From positions 1 to 8,282 of the forward strand of contig JADGGV010000153.1 of the NCBI GenBank assembly GCA_019689775.1: 8,282 nucleotides of DNA, given 5' to 3'. A program made the position numbers and the translations under genes. The notes under the pieces were generated by a model, which saw nothing but the letters and a program-made list of their open reading frames with translations, did not search any database and had not been told where the DNA came from. This DNA comes from Gemmatimonadota bacterium. Lineage in GTDB: Bacteria > Gemmatimonadota > Gemmatimonadetes > Longimicrobiales > RSA9. Shown one piece after another: positions 1-6,410 of the stretch (its first letter is position 1; each line of letters begins with the position of its first letter).

Positions 1-1
1 G

Positions 2-766
2 ACGTACGTCTTCTGGGGCGGTCGGGAGGGGGTGGAGACGAACGCCGCGAAGGACCCGCGCACCGCGCTCGGCTGGTACCGCGACGCGCTGAACTTCCTG
101 TGCGAGTATGCGATCTCGCAGGGCTACGAGCTGCGCTTCGCGCTCGAGCCGAAGCCGAACGAGCCGCGGGGCGACATCTACCTGCCGACGATCGGCCACA
201 TGCTCGCCTTCATCCAGACGCTCGATCACCCCGAGATGGTCGGGCTGAACCCCGAGGTCGCGCACGACACGATGGCGGGGCTCGACTTCGCGCACGGCGT
301 GGCGCAGGCGCTGGAGGCCGGGAAGCTGTTCCACATCGACCTGAACGACCAGAAGCCCGGTCGCTTCGACCAGGACCTGCGCTTCGGCAGCGACAACCCC
401 AAGGCGGCGTTCTTCCTGGTGAAGCTCCTGGAGGATGCGGGGTGGGACGGGATGCGGCACTTCGACAGCCACGCCTATCGCACCGAGGACGAGGAGGGTG
501 TCTGGGACTTCGCGCTCGGCAGCATGCGCACGTACCTGATCCTGAAGGAGAAGGTGGCGCGCTTCAACGCCGACCCGGAGATCCGCCAGCTCCTTGACGA
601 GCTGCGCGATCGCGGCGGTGGGGCGGGCGAGCGCGTCCGGTTCACGCCGGAGCGCGCCCGCGAGCTGAAGGAGCGGGAGTTCGACCTGGCGGCGCTGCGG
701 CGGCAGGGCTACGCCTACGAGCGCCTCGACCAGCTCACGATGGAGATTCTGCTGGGGGTCCGGTAA
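2..766 (+). CDS. xylA: Xylose isomerase, 3' part (start lies left of the window)
   Basis: Converts D-xylose to D-xylulose in the cytoplasm, the first step of bacterial xylose catabolism; the family uses two divalent metal ions. The reading frame is open from base 2 and ends at TAA 764-766, giving 254 residues. The short group I enzymes (Streptomyces type) have about 390, so roughly 135 N-terminal residues, including the catalytic His region, are missing. Visible landmarks, numbered from the first visible residue: FWGGREG at 4-10 (active-site Trp), EPKPNEPRGD starting at metal ligand Glu49 with Lys51, NPEVAHD with Glu85 and His88, HIDLND with Asp113, FDQD with Asp123 and Asp125, and HFD with Asp155. 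All the expected ligands in this part are present. The end, RLDQLTMEILLG, is typical of group I. The segment after HFD reads SHAY rather than the usual aromatic-Lys-Pro-Pro run. It is followed one base later by xylB. Confidence 0.96.
   Translation, partial: TYVFWGGREGVETNAAKDPRTALGWYRDALNFLCEYAISQGYELRFALEPKPNEPRGDIYLPTIGHMLAFIQTLDHPEMVGLNPEVAHDTMAGLDFAHGVAQALEAGKLFHIDLNDQKPGRFDQDLRFGSDNPKAAFFLVKLLEDAGWDGMRHFDSHAYRTEDEEGVWDFALGSMRTYLILKEKVARFNADPEIRQLLDELRDRGGGAGERVRFTPERARELKEREFDLAALRRQGYAYERLDQLTMEILLGVR
754..758 (+). promoter_or_regulatory. Likely ribosome binding site of xylB
   Basis: A GGGGG run in the last codons of xylA ends nine bases before the GTG at 768. It supports the GTG start and places the xylB initiation signal inside xylA, as expected for translational coupling. 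It is not a full AGGAGG, so the assignment is moderate. Confidence 0.45.
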
Positions 767-767
767 C

Positions 768-2327
768 GTGGCGGAGTCGTTTTTCCTCGGGCTGGACGTC
801 GGCACGAGCGGCGTGAAGGCGATCCTCGTCGCGCCGGGCGGCGACGTGGTGGCGGCGGCCACCACGCCGCTCCGGCTGGACACGCCGCGCCCCGGCTGGG
901 CGGAGCAAGATCCCGACGACTGGTGGGGCGCCGGCGTCGCCTCGATCCGCGAGGTGCTGGGCGCGCGCCCCGGCGCCCGCGTGGCGGCCGTCGGCATCTC
1001 CGGGCAGATGCACTCGTCCGTGTTCCTGGATGCGAGCGGCGCCGTGATCCGCCCGGCGCTCCTCTGGTGCGACGGCCGGACGACGGCCGAGTGCCGGGAG
1101 ATCACCGAGCGCGCGGGCGGCGAGGCGCGCCTGCGCGACCTGGTCGGCAACCCCGCGCTGGAGGGGTTCACGCTCCCGAAGGTGCTCTGGCTGCGCAACC
1201 ACGAGCCGGCCGCGTTCGAGAGGCTCGCCCGCGTGCTGCTGGCCAAGGACTACGTCCGCTTCCGGCTGACGGGCGCCGTCGCCACGGAGCCGTCGGACGC
1301 CTCCGGCACGCTCATGTACGACGTCGCGCGCGGGCGCTGGAGCGCGGAGCTGATGCAGGCGGTCGGGCTGCCGCTCTCGCTCCTGCCGGAGGTGGGCGGC
1401 TCGGCGGAGCCGCTGGGCCGCGTCGGCGCGGAGGCGGCGGCGCTGACCGGGCTCGCGGCGGGGACGCCGGTCGTCGGCGGCGGCGCGGACAACGCCTGCG
1501 GCGCCGCGGGCGTCGGCGTGGTGGAGCCGGGCGAGGCGGTGGCGAGCTGGGGGACGTCGGGGACGGTGCTCGCGCCGATGGCCGAGCCGCGCATCGACCC
1601 GGGGCTGCGGGCGCACACGTTCTGCCACGTGGTGCCGGATGTCTGGTACCTGATGGGCGTGATCCTGTCCGCGGGCGGCGCGTTCGCGTGGTACCGCGAG
1701 CAGCTCGCGCGCGAGCTGGCCGGCTCGGCGGACGCGGCCGCGCGCCTGAACGAGGAGGCGGAGCGCGTCCCGCGGGGCGCGGACGGCGTCACGTTCCTGC
1801 CGTACCTCCAGGGCGAGCGCACGCCGCACCGGGACGCGTCGATCCGCGGCGCGTTCCTCGGGCTCAGCCTGGCGCACTCGCGCGCGCACATGACACGCGC
1901 CGTGCTCGAGGGCGTGTGCTTCGCGATGCGGGACTCGCTCGAGATCCTGCGCGAGCTGGGGCTCACGCCGGACCGGCTGCTGCTGACGGGCGGCGGCGCG
2001 CGCAGCCCGTTCGTGCGCCGGCTCCAGGCCGAGGTGTACGGACTGCCGGTGAGCACCGTCGACCGGGAGGAGGGCCCGGCGTACGGCGCCGCGCTCCTGG
2101 CGGCCGTCGGCGCCGGCGCGTTCCCGGACGTGGCCGCGGCCGCGCGCGCCACGCTCGTGCGCGCGGCGCCCGAGCCGCCCGACCCGGTTGCGTGCCGCGA
2201 GTACGACACCTTGTATCTCCGCTTCCGCGCGAGCTATCCTGCGGCACATCCGGTCACGGTCGCGGCCGTGGCTCCGACCGCGGATGCGGCGCCGGTCCCC
2301 GCCGCACCGGGCGGCGCGGCCGGTTGA
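768..2327 (+). CDS. xylB: Xylulokinase (FGGY carbohydrate kinase)
   Basis: Phosphorylates D-xylulose with ATP to D-xylulose 5-phosphate in the cytoplasm, feeding the pentose phosphate pathway. The 519-residue product has both FGGY domains. The N-terminal phosphate-binding motif is LGLDVGTSGVK (7-17), followed by PGWAEQDPDDWW. The substrate-side motif is GISGQMHSSVF, where Escherichia coli XylB has GQMHG. The catalytic base is most likely Asp241 in GGGADNACGA. The C-terminal ATP-side motif is TGGGARSPF, starting at Thr407, and EEGPAYGAALLA follows it. The GTG start sits one base after the xylA stop and has a G-run nine bases upstream; no in-frame ATG near the start fits the conserved N-terminus better. 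The last 25 or so residues are an Ala/Pro/Val-rich tail beyond the usual family end of about 485-500. Xylose context makes xylulokinase far more likely than another FGGY kinase. Confidence 0.95.
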   Translation: MAESFFLGLDVGTSGVKAILVAPGGDVVAAATTPLRLDTPRPGWAEQDPDDWWGAGVASIREVLGARPGARVAAVGISGQMHSSVFLDASGAVIRPALLWCDGRTTAECREITERAGGEARLRDLVGNPALEGFTLPKVLWLRNHEPAAFERLARVLLAKDYVRFRLTGAVATEPSDASGTLMYDVARGRWSAELMQAVGLPLSLLPEVGGSAEPLGRVGAEAAALTGLAAGTPVVGGGADNACGAAGVGVVEPGEAVASWGTSGTVLAPMAEPRIDPGLRAHTFCHVVPDVWYLMGVILSAGGAFAWYREQLARELAGSADAAARLNEEAERVPRGADGVTFLPYLQGERTPHRDASIRGAFLGLSLAHSRAHMTRAVLEGVCFAMRDSLEILRELGLTPDRLLLTGGGARSPFVRRLQAEVYGLPVSTVDREEGPAYGAALLAAVGAGAFPDVAAAARATLVRAAPEPPDPVACREYDTLYLRFRASYPAAHPVTVAAVAPTADAAPVPAAPGGAAG

Positions 2328-2356
2328 GCCGCCGCGGCCACCACATCGAACGCCGC

Positions 2357-3409
2357 ATGCGCACCCTCGCTCGCAGGCTCCTCGGCTCCCAGGAGGCCGG
2401 GCTCGTCCTCGTCGTCGCCGTGGTCACGGTCACGCTGACGCTGCTCGCGGGCTCGCACGTGGACCGCCGCACCGGCGAGCTCATCAACAACTTCTGGAAC
2501 TCGAACACGCTCATCCAGACGGCCACGGACGCGAGCTTCTTCGCGATCATGGCGATCGGCGCGACGGTCGTGATCATCGCCGGCGGGATCGACCTGTCGG
2601 TCGGCTCGATCTACGCGCTGGCGGGCGTGGCCATGGCGCTGCTGGTGCGCGCCGCCGGCCCGATGGACCCCGTGACGACGGTCCTGCTCGGCCTCGGCAT
2701 CTCCGCCGGCGTGGGGCTATTGTGCGGGCTGCTGAACGGCGCGCTCGTCGTCGGGCTCGGCGTGCACCCGTTCATCGTCACGCTCGGCACCATGTGGATG
2801 CTGCGCGGGATCGCGTTCGTGGTGAGCCGCGCGGAGAGCATCCTGGTGCCGCAGCCGCTGACCGCGGTGGCGAAGGCGCCGCTCGGGCTGGGCGGCGGGC
2901 TCTACCCGGTGCCGATGCTCGTGATGCTCGCCGTGACCATGGTGGGGGTGCTCTACCTGACGCGCACCGTCATGGGGCGGCACGTCTTCGCGTTCGGCGG
3001 CAGCCTCGAGGCGAGCCGCTTCGCCGGGCTCCCGCTGAACCGCATCCAGATCGGCGTGTTCGTGGTCTCGGGGCTGACGGCCGGGCTGGCCGCGTTCCTG
3101 GGCGCGAGCTTCTACGGCTCCGCCTCCTCCGGCGACGCGCAGGGCTACGAGCTGTACGTCATCGCCGCCGCGGTCGTGGGCGGCGCCAGCCTGAGCGGCG
3201 GGAAGGGGAGCGCGCTCGGCGCCACGCTCGGCGCGCTCCTGATCGTGTTGATCCGCCAGTCGATCCGCACGCTCCACCTCGACCAGAACTACGAGTGGAT
3301 CGTCATCGGCTGCGCGATCATCGTCGCGGTCGTGGTGGACCAGTGGAGCACGCGCGCGGCCGCGCGGCGCTTCAGCCGCACGGCGGCGCTATCGAAGTCG
3401 GCCGCGTGA
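2357..3409 (+). CDS. Sugar ABC transporter permease (RbsC/XylH family)
   Basis: Membrane subunit of a pentose-type ABC importer, predicted to form the channel as a homodimer and to pair with the binding protein and ATPase encoded next. The 350-residue product is strongly hydrophobic, with about ten candidate membrane segments. The first is at about 14-32. The family motif GGIDLSVGS is at 76-84, HPFIVTLGTMWMLRG lies in the middle, and the cytoplasmic loop that docks on the ATPase, GGASLSGGKGS, is at about 274-284. I chose ATG 2357 because it gives a short basic N-terminus (MRTLARR) before the first segment. No clear Shine-Dalgarno precedes it. A TTG at 2324 overlaps the xylB TGA and would add 11 residues, so coupled initiation there is possible. 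The next gene begins after a hairpin-rich gap. A xylose substrate is inferred from the operon; ribose or another sugar cannot be excluded. Confidence 0.92.
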   Translation: MRTLARRLLGSQEAGLVLVVAVVTVTLTLLAGSHVDRRTGELINNFWNSNTLIQTATDASFFAIMAIGATVVIIAGGIDLSVGSIYALAGVAMALLVRAAGPMDPVTTVLLGLGISAGVGLLCGLLNGALVVGLGVHPFIVTLGTMWMLRGIAFVVSRAESILVPQPLTAVAKAPLGLGGGLYPVPMLVMLAVTMVGVLYLTRTVMGRHVFAFGGSLEASRFAGLPLNRIQIGVFVVSGLTAGLAAFLGASFYGSASSGDAQGYELYVIAAAVVGGASLSGGKGSALGATLGALLIVLIRQSIRTLHLDQNYEWIVIGCAIIVAVVVDQWSTRAAARRFSRTAALSKSAA

Positions 3410-3411
3410 GC

Positions 3412-3449
3412 CGCGCCGGCGCGGCCCGGCCGCGCGGCCGCCCGGCGCG
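3412..3449 (+). repeat. GC-rich hairpin just after the permease stop
   Basis: CGCGCCGG (3412-3419) plus GCGGCC (3421-3426) pairs exactly with GGCCGC (3436-3441) plus CCGGCGCG (3442-3449). This gives 14 G:C pairs with a single bulged C at 3420 and a nine-base loop. No T-run follows, so it does not look like a classic intrinsic terminator. It may stabilise or delimit the 3' end of the upstream mRNA. In such GC-rich DNA shorter palindromes are common by chance, but a 14-pair stem starting three bases after a stop codon is notable. Confidence 0.5.
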
Positions 3450-3479
3450 CCGACGGCGTGGGCCGGGCCTCGAGAGACC

Positions 3480-3504
3480 CGACGTCGCTTCGCGGGCGAC
3501 GTCG
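3480..3504 (+). repeat. Perfect 9-bp inverted repeat upstream of the binding-protein gene
   Basis: CGACGTCGC (3480-3488) and GCGACGTCG (3496-3504) are exact reverse complements separated by seven bases (TTCGCGG). The hairpin ends 14 bases before the G-run that serves as the ribosome binding site of the binding-protein gene. It could be an mRNA 5' hairpin, a processing or stability element, or an operator for a dimeric regulator. The sequence does not decide between these. Confidence 0.5.
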
Positions 3505-3518
3505 CCCAACCTCGACAC

Positions 3519-3524
3519 GGGGGG
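3519..3524 (+). promoter_or_regulatory. Ribosome binding site that decides the binding-protein start
   Basis: A run of six G lies directly against the ATG at 3525 but six bases before the ATG at 3531. Normal spacing therefore favours the second ATG as the initiator. Confidence 0.5.
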
Positions 3525-3530
3525 ATGCAC

Positions 3531-4571
3531 ATGAGCAGGCAGCACCGGTGGGGGGTCCTCGCGCTCCTGGCGCTGTGCGCCGCCGCCTGCGGCGGGGACC
3601 GGAGCGCGCCCGCGGCGGGCGGTGCGGCGACGAAGTCGGCGCCGGGCGGCCAGCGGATCCGGATCGCGGTGATCGCGAAGAGCTCGAACAACCCGGTGTT
3701 CCTCGCCGCGCGCACCGGCGCGGAGGCCGCCGCGCGCGAGATCTCGCAGGCGAACCCCGGCCTCACCGTCGAGGTCGCGTGGCTGACGCCGCCGGAGGAG
3801 GACGGCCAGGTCCAGGCGCAGCGGATCCAGCAGGCCGTCAACGACGGTGTCGACGCCGTCCTCATCTCCTGCTCCGACGCCAGCAAGGTGACCGGCGCGA
3901 TCAACGACGCGGTCGATCGCGGCGTGCCGGTGATGACGTTCGACAGCGACGCGCCGCAGTCGAAGCGCTTCGCGTACTACGGCGTCGACGACGTGAAGAC
4001 CGGCCGGACCGTCATGGACGAGCTGGCGAAGTTGATGGACGGGAAGGGCGCCGTCGCCATCCTGGCGGGGAACCAGAATGCGCCGAACCTCCAGCGGCGG
4101 GTGCAGGGCGTGCGCGAGGCGGCCGCGAAGTACCCGGGGATCCGCATCATCGACGCGTTCCACCACATCGAGACGCCCCAGGATGCGGCGGCCGAGGTCA
4201 TCCGCGTGAACAACGCGTACCCGGAGGTGCGCGGCTGGGCGATGATCGGCGGCTGGGCGCTCTTCACCCGGACGCTGCTCACCGACCTCGACCCGGCGCG
4301 GATGAAGGTCGTCTCGGTCGATGCGCTGCCGGCGGAGCTGGCCTACGTGGAGAAGGGGATCGCGCCCGTGCTCCTGGCGCAGCCCGTCTACGAGTGGGGG
4401 TACGTCGGCGTGAAGACGATCGTCGACAAGATCTACTTCCACAAGGACGTCCCGGAGATCATCCCCATGGAGCTGGTGCGCGTGACGCGCGACAACCTCG
4501 GCGACTGGGCGCGTCAGCTCAAGGCGTGGGGCTTCACGGACGTCCCGGACTCCTATCTCGCGCAGCGCTAG
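3531..4571 (+). CDS. Sugar ABC transporter substrate-binding lipoprotein
   Basis: Extracytoplasmic receptor of the ABC importer, predicted to bind a pentose and deliver it to the permease. The 346-residue product begins with a lipoprotein signal: a basic MSRQHRW, a Leu/Ala core, and AAAC with the candidate lipidated Cys at residue 20, followed by GGD and a small-residue tether. The mature part is a periplasmic-binding fold of the ribose-binding type (Peripla_BP_4). It starts at IRIAVIAKSSNNPVFLA, with GVDAVLISCSD and GVPVMTFDSDAP closing the first lobe. YYGVDDVKTG, AILAGNQNAPNLQRRVQG and the later VVSVDALPAEL and QPVYEWGYVG segments follow the family order. An ATG at 3525 would add two residues but has no room for a ribosome binding site. 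The gene lies between permease and ATPase genes, behind two hairpins. A xylose ligand is inferred from xylA and xylB; the sequence alone does not fix the sugar. Confidence 0.92.
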   Translation: MSRQHRWGVLALLALCAAACGGDRSAPAAGGAATKSAPGGQRIRIAVIAKSSNNPVFLAARTGAEAAAREISQANPGLTVEVAWLTPPEEDGQVQAQRIQQAVNDGVDAVLISCSDASKVTGAINDAVDRGVPVMTFDSDAPQSKRFAYYGVDDVKTGRTVMDELAKLMDGKGAVAILAGNQNAPNLQRRVQGVREAAAKYPGIRIIDAFHHIETPQDAAAEVIRVNNAYPEVRGWAMIGGWALFTRTLLTDLDPARMKVVSVDALPAELAYVEKGIAPVLLAQPVYEWGYVGVKTIVDKIYFHKDVPEIIPMELVRVTRDNLGDWARQLKAWGFTDVPDSYLAQR

Positions 4572-4583
4572 CCGCCCGCGGCC

Positions 4584-6170
4584 ATGGCGGAGCCCGCCGT
4601 CCGCTTCGAGGGGATCAGCAAGCGGTTCCCCGGCGCGCTCGCGCTGAGCGACGTCTCGCTGGCCATCGAGGCCGGGAGCTGCCACGCCCTCTGCGGCGAG
4701 AACGGCGCCGGCAAGTCCACGCTCGGGAAGATCCTGGCCGGCATCCACGCGCCGGATGCCGGCCGCCTCTTCCTCCGCGGCCGCGAGGTCCGCTTCGCCG
4801 GCCCGCGCGACGCGCTCGCCGCCGGCGTCGGCATGGTCCACCAGGAGCTGGCGTTCTGCGGCAACATCTCCGTCGCCGAGAACCTCTGCCTCGGCGCGCT
4901 CCCGGCCCGCGCCGGCTGGGTGGCGTGGCGCGAGGTCGAGCGGCGCGCCATCGCCATGCTCGAGGAGATCGGCGCCGACCTCGACGTGCGCCGCCCCCTC
5001 GGCGAGCTGACCATCGCGCAGCAGCAGCTCGTCCAGATCGCCGCCGCCGTCGGCGGCGGCGCCCGCATCATCGTCTTCGACGAACCCACCAGCAGCCTCA
5101 GCCAGGTCGAGGCCGAGCGCCTCTACGAGCTGATCCGGCGCCTCAAGCGCCGCGGCGTCACCTGCATCTACGTCTCGCACCGGATGCCGGAGATCTTCGG
5201 GCTGTGCGACACGGTCAGCGTGCTGCGCGACGGCCGCCACGTCGCCACCCGCCCCACCGCCGGACTGTCCGAGGCCGAGCTGGTCGGGCTCATGATCGGC
5301 CGCCCGCTCGCCGAGTACTTCCCCCGCCACCTCGAGGCCGCCGCCGGCGAGGAGGTCCTCCGCGTCGAGCACCTCTCCTGCCCCGGGAAGTTCGAGGATG
5401 TCAGCTTCTCGCTTCGCGCCGGCGAGGTCGTCGGCCTCGCGGGGCTCGTCGGCGCCGGCCGCTCCGAGGTCGCACGCGCCCTTTTCGGCCTCGAGCGCGG
5501 CGTCCGCGGCCGCATCCTCGTCGACGGCCGCCCGGTCCGCATCGCCTCGCCGCGCCACGCGATCCGCCTCGGCATCGGCCTCGTCCCCGAGGACCGCAAG
5601 CGACAGGGCCTCGTCCTCACCGAGAGCGGGCTCCACAACACCTCGCTCCCGATCCTCCGCCGCCTCGCCCGCCTCGCCTGGATCCGCCGCGCCCGCGAGC
5701 GCCGCCTCGCCGCCGAGTACTTCCAGCGCCTGCGCGTCCGCGCCCCGGGGCTCGACGCCCCCATCGCCAGCCTGTCCGGCGGCAACCAGCAAAAGATCGT
5801 GCTCGCACGCTGGCTCGCCGCGCGCTCCCGGATCCTGATCCTCGACGAGCCCACCCGCGGCGTCGACGTCGGCGCCAAAGCCGAGATCCACGCGCTCGTC
5901 GACCAGCTCGCCGCCCAGGGGACCGCGGTCCTCCTCATCTCCAGTGAGCTGCCGGAGATCATCGCGCTCTCCGGGAGGATACTCGTGCTCCGCGCCGGCC
6001 GGCTCGTCGGCGAGGTCCCGCGCGCCCTGGCGACGCAGGACCGGCTGCTCGCGCTCATGGCGGGCGTGGACGCGGCGGTCGTGGCCGCGGAGGCGGGCGT
6101 GGGATCGGCGGGGGATCGGGATGTGCCCGGGGATCGACGAAGGACAGGGAATCGTGCGGGAGACGGATGA
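4584..6170 (+). CDS. Sugar ABC transporter ATP-binding protein (XylG/RbsA family)
   Basis: Cytoplasmic ATPase that powers the importer; this family carries two fused nucleotide-binding domains. Domain 1 (about 1-250) has Walker A GENGAGKST (38-46), signature LTIAQQQ (142-148), Walker B with Asp166-Glu167, and the switch His199 in VSHRM. Domain 2 (about 255-490) has a Walker-A-like GLVGAGRS (287-294) with Arg in place of Lys, the intact signature LSGGNQQ (397-403), and Walker B with Asp421-Glu422 followed by PTRGVDVGAK. The degenerate second Walker A and the weak first signature are normal for RbsA/XylG proteins, so the gene looks intact. ATG 4584 lies 12 bases after the binding-protein stop and lacks a clear Shine-Dalgarno, suggesting coupled translation. 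The family normally ends near ALMAG (about 489-493). Here about 35 extra low-complexity residues run to a TGA seven bases before an inverted-repeat arm. Confidence 0.93.
   Translation: MAEPAVRFEGISKRFPGALALSDVSLAIEAGSCHALCGENGAGKSTLGKILAGIHAPDAGRLFLRGREVRFAGPRDALAAGVGMVHQELAFCGNISVAENLCLGALPARAGWVAWREVERRAIAMLEEIGADLDVRRPLGELTIAQQQLVQIAAAVGGGARIIVFDEPTSSLSQVEAERLYELIRRLKRRGVTCIYVSHRMPEIFGLCDTVSVLRDGRHVATRPTAGLSEAELVGLMIGRPLAEYFPRHLEAAAGEEVLRVEHLSCPGKFEDVSFSLRAGEVVGLAGLVGAGRSEVARALFGLERGVRGRILVDGRPVRIASPRHAIRLGIGLVPEDRKRQGLVLTESGLHNTSLPILRRLARLAWIRRARERRLAAEYFQRLRVRAPGLDAPIASLSGGNQQKIVLARWLAARSRILILDEPTRGVDVGAKAEIHALVDQLAAQGTAVLLISSELPEIIALSGRILVLRAGRLVGEVPRALATQDRLLALMAGVDAAVVAAEAGVGSAGDRDVPGDRRRTGNRAGDG
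6101..6137 (+). repeat. Three GGGATCG copies in the 3' tail of the ATPase gene
   Basis: GGGATCGG occurs at 6101-6108 and 6112-6119, and GGGATCGA at 6130-6137. They lie in the segment encoding the unusual C-terminal tail and may reflect local duplication. They are short and could be chance in G-rich DNA. Confidence 0.35.
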
Positions 6171-6177
6171 GTTATTA

Positions 6178-6209
6178 GACAGGACGAACAGGATAAAATC
6201 TGATAAACG
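6178..6209 (-). repeat. Left arm of the 32-nt inverted repeat
   Basis: It begins eight bases after the ATPase stop codon. On the plus strand it contains ACAGGACGAACAGGATAA, two near-identical 9-nt units (ACAGGACGA and ACAGGATAA). It is assigned to the minus strand relative to the right arm. Confidence 0.75.
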
Positions 6210-6214
6210 AATAA

Positions 6215-6316
6215 ATGCTTGACATCATAATTTCGATTGTATTTGCTGTTTGGATAATTTGTTTGGTGTTTCCGGATCTTGCTTATGTTTCCGCTCCCGA
6301 TCGTTTTGGGGCGTAA
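6215..6316 (+). CDS. Possible 33-residue small membrane protein (doubtful)
   Basis: An ATG at 6215 opens a 33-codon frame ending at TAA 6314-6316. The predicted product starts MLDIIISIVFAVWIICLVF, a run long and hydrophobic enough for one membrane segment, followed by a short polar tail ending DRFGA. I do not recognise it. No Shine-Dalgarno precedes it (the upstream bases are AACGAATAA), and no convincing promoter is present. T-rich DNA encodes hydrophobic residues by default, so chance is a serious explanation. It lies entirely inside the inverted-repeat-bounded islet. Confidence 0.15.
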   Translation: MLDIIISIVFAVWIICLVFPDLAYVSAPDRFGA

Positions 6317-6342
6317 GCGGACGCGAAAGCGTAAGCGACGCG
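6311..6342 (+). repeat. Imperfect tandem repeat of GCGTAAGCG(G)ACGCG
   Basis: GCGTAAGCGGACGCG (6311-6325) is repeated as GCGTAAGCGACGCG (6329-6342), with one base missing and AAA between them. It marks the point where the islet changes from AT-rich to GC-rich. Function is unknown; a protein-binding iteron or simple duplication would both fit. Confidence 0.5.
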
Positions 6343-6410
6343 GAACGGCTCTAGTGTGCCTCGCTGATCGGATCTGCGTCGAGGTCTCGCCTCCCCGCTA
6401 GCCGCCGTTC
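6343..6410. repeat. Nested imperfect palindrome inside the islet
   Basis: GAACGGCTCTAG (6343-6354) is nearly the reverse complement of CTAGCCGCCGTTC (6398-6410), allowing small gaps. The right half overlaps the inner end of the right 32-nt arm, so the islet could fold in more than one way. Confidence 0.35.

Noticed and set aside
735..2249. Long minus-strand frames opposite xylB
   Set aside because: They have a low-complexity Arg/Ala/Gly product, while the plus strand there encodes a complete FGGY kinase.
923..2356. Upstream extension of the permease frame through xylB
   Set aside because: The translation is Arg/Gly-rich low complexity, and recognisable permease sequence begins only at about 2357. 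The extension is a shadow of xylB.
5442..5465. Inactivating mutation of the second Walker A in the ATPase (Arg for Lys)
   Set aside because: A degenerate second Walker A with GAGRS is the normal state in RbsA/XylG-type sugar ATPases.
3372..5891. Very long minus-strand open frame (839 codons) opposite the binding-protein and ATPase genes
   Set aside because: Its product is Ala/Arg/Asp/Gly-rich with no recognisable domain, and it lies opposite two genes with intact family motifs. Long antisense frames are expected in very GC-rich codon usage.
6219..6245. Promoter with a perfect TTGACA at 6219-6224
   Set aside because: No acceptable -10 box lies 16-18 bases downstream. The nearest TATAAT-like sequence, GATAAT at 6253, is 28 bases away, and in AT-rich DNA a lone TTGACA is weak evidence.
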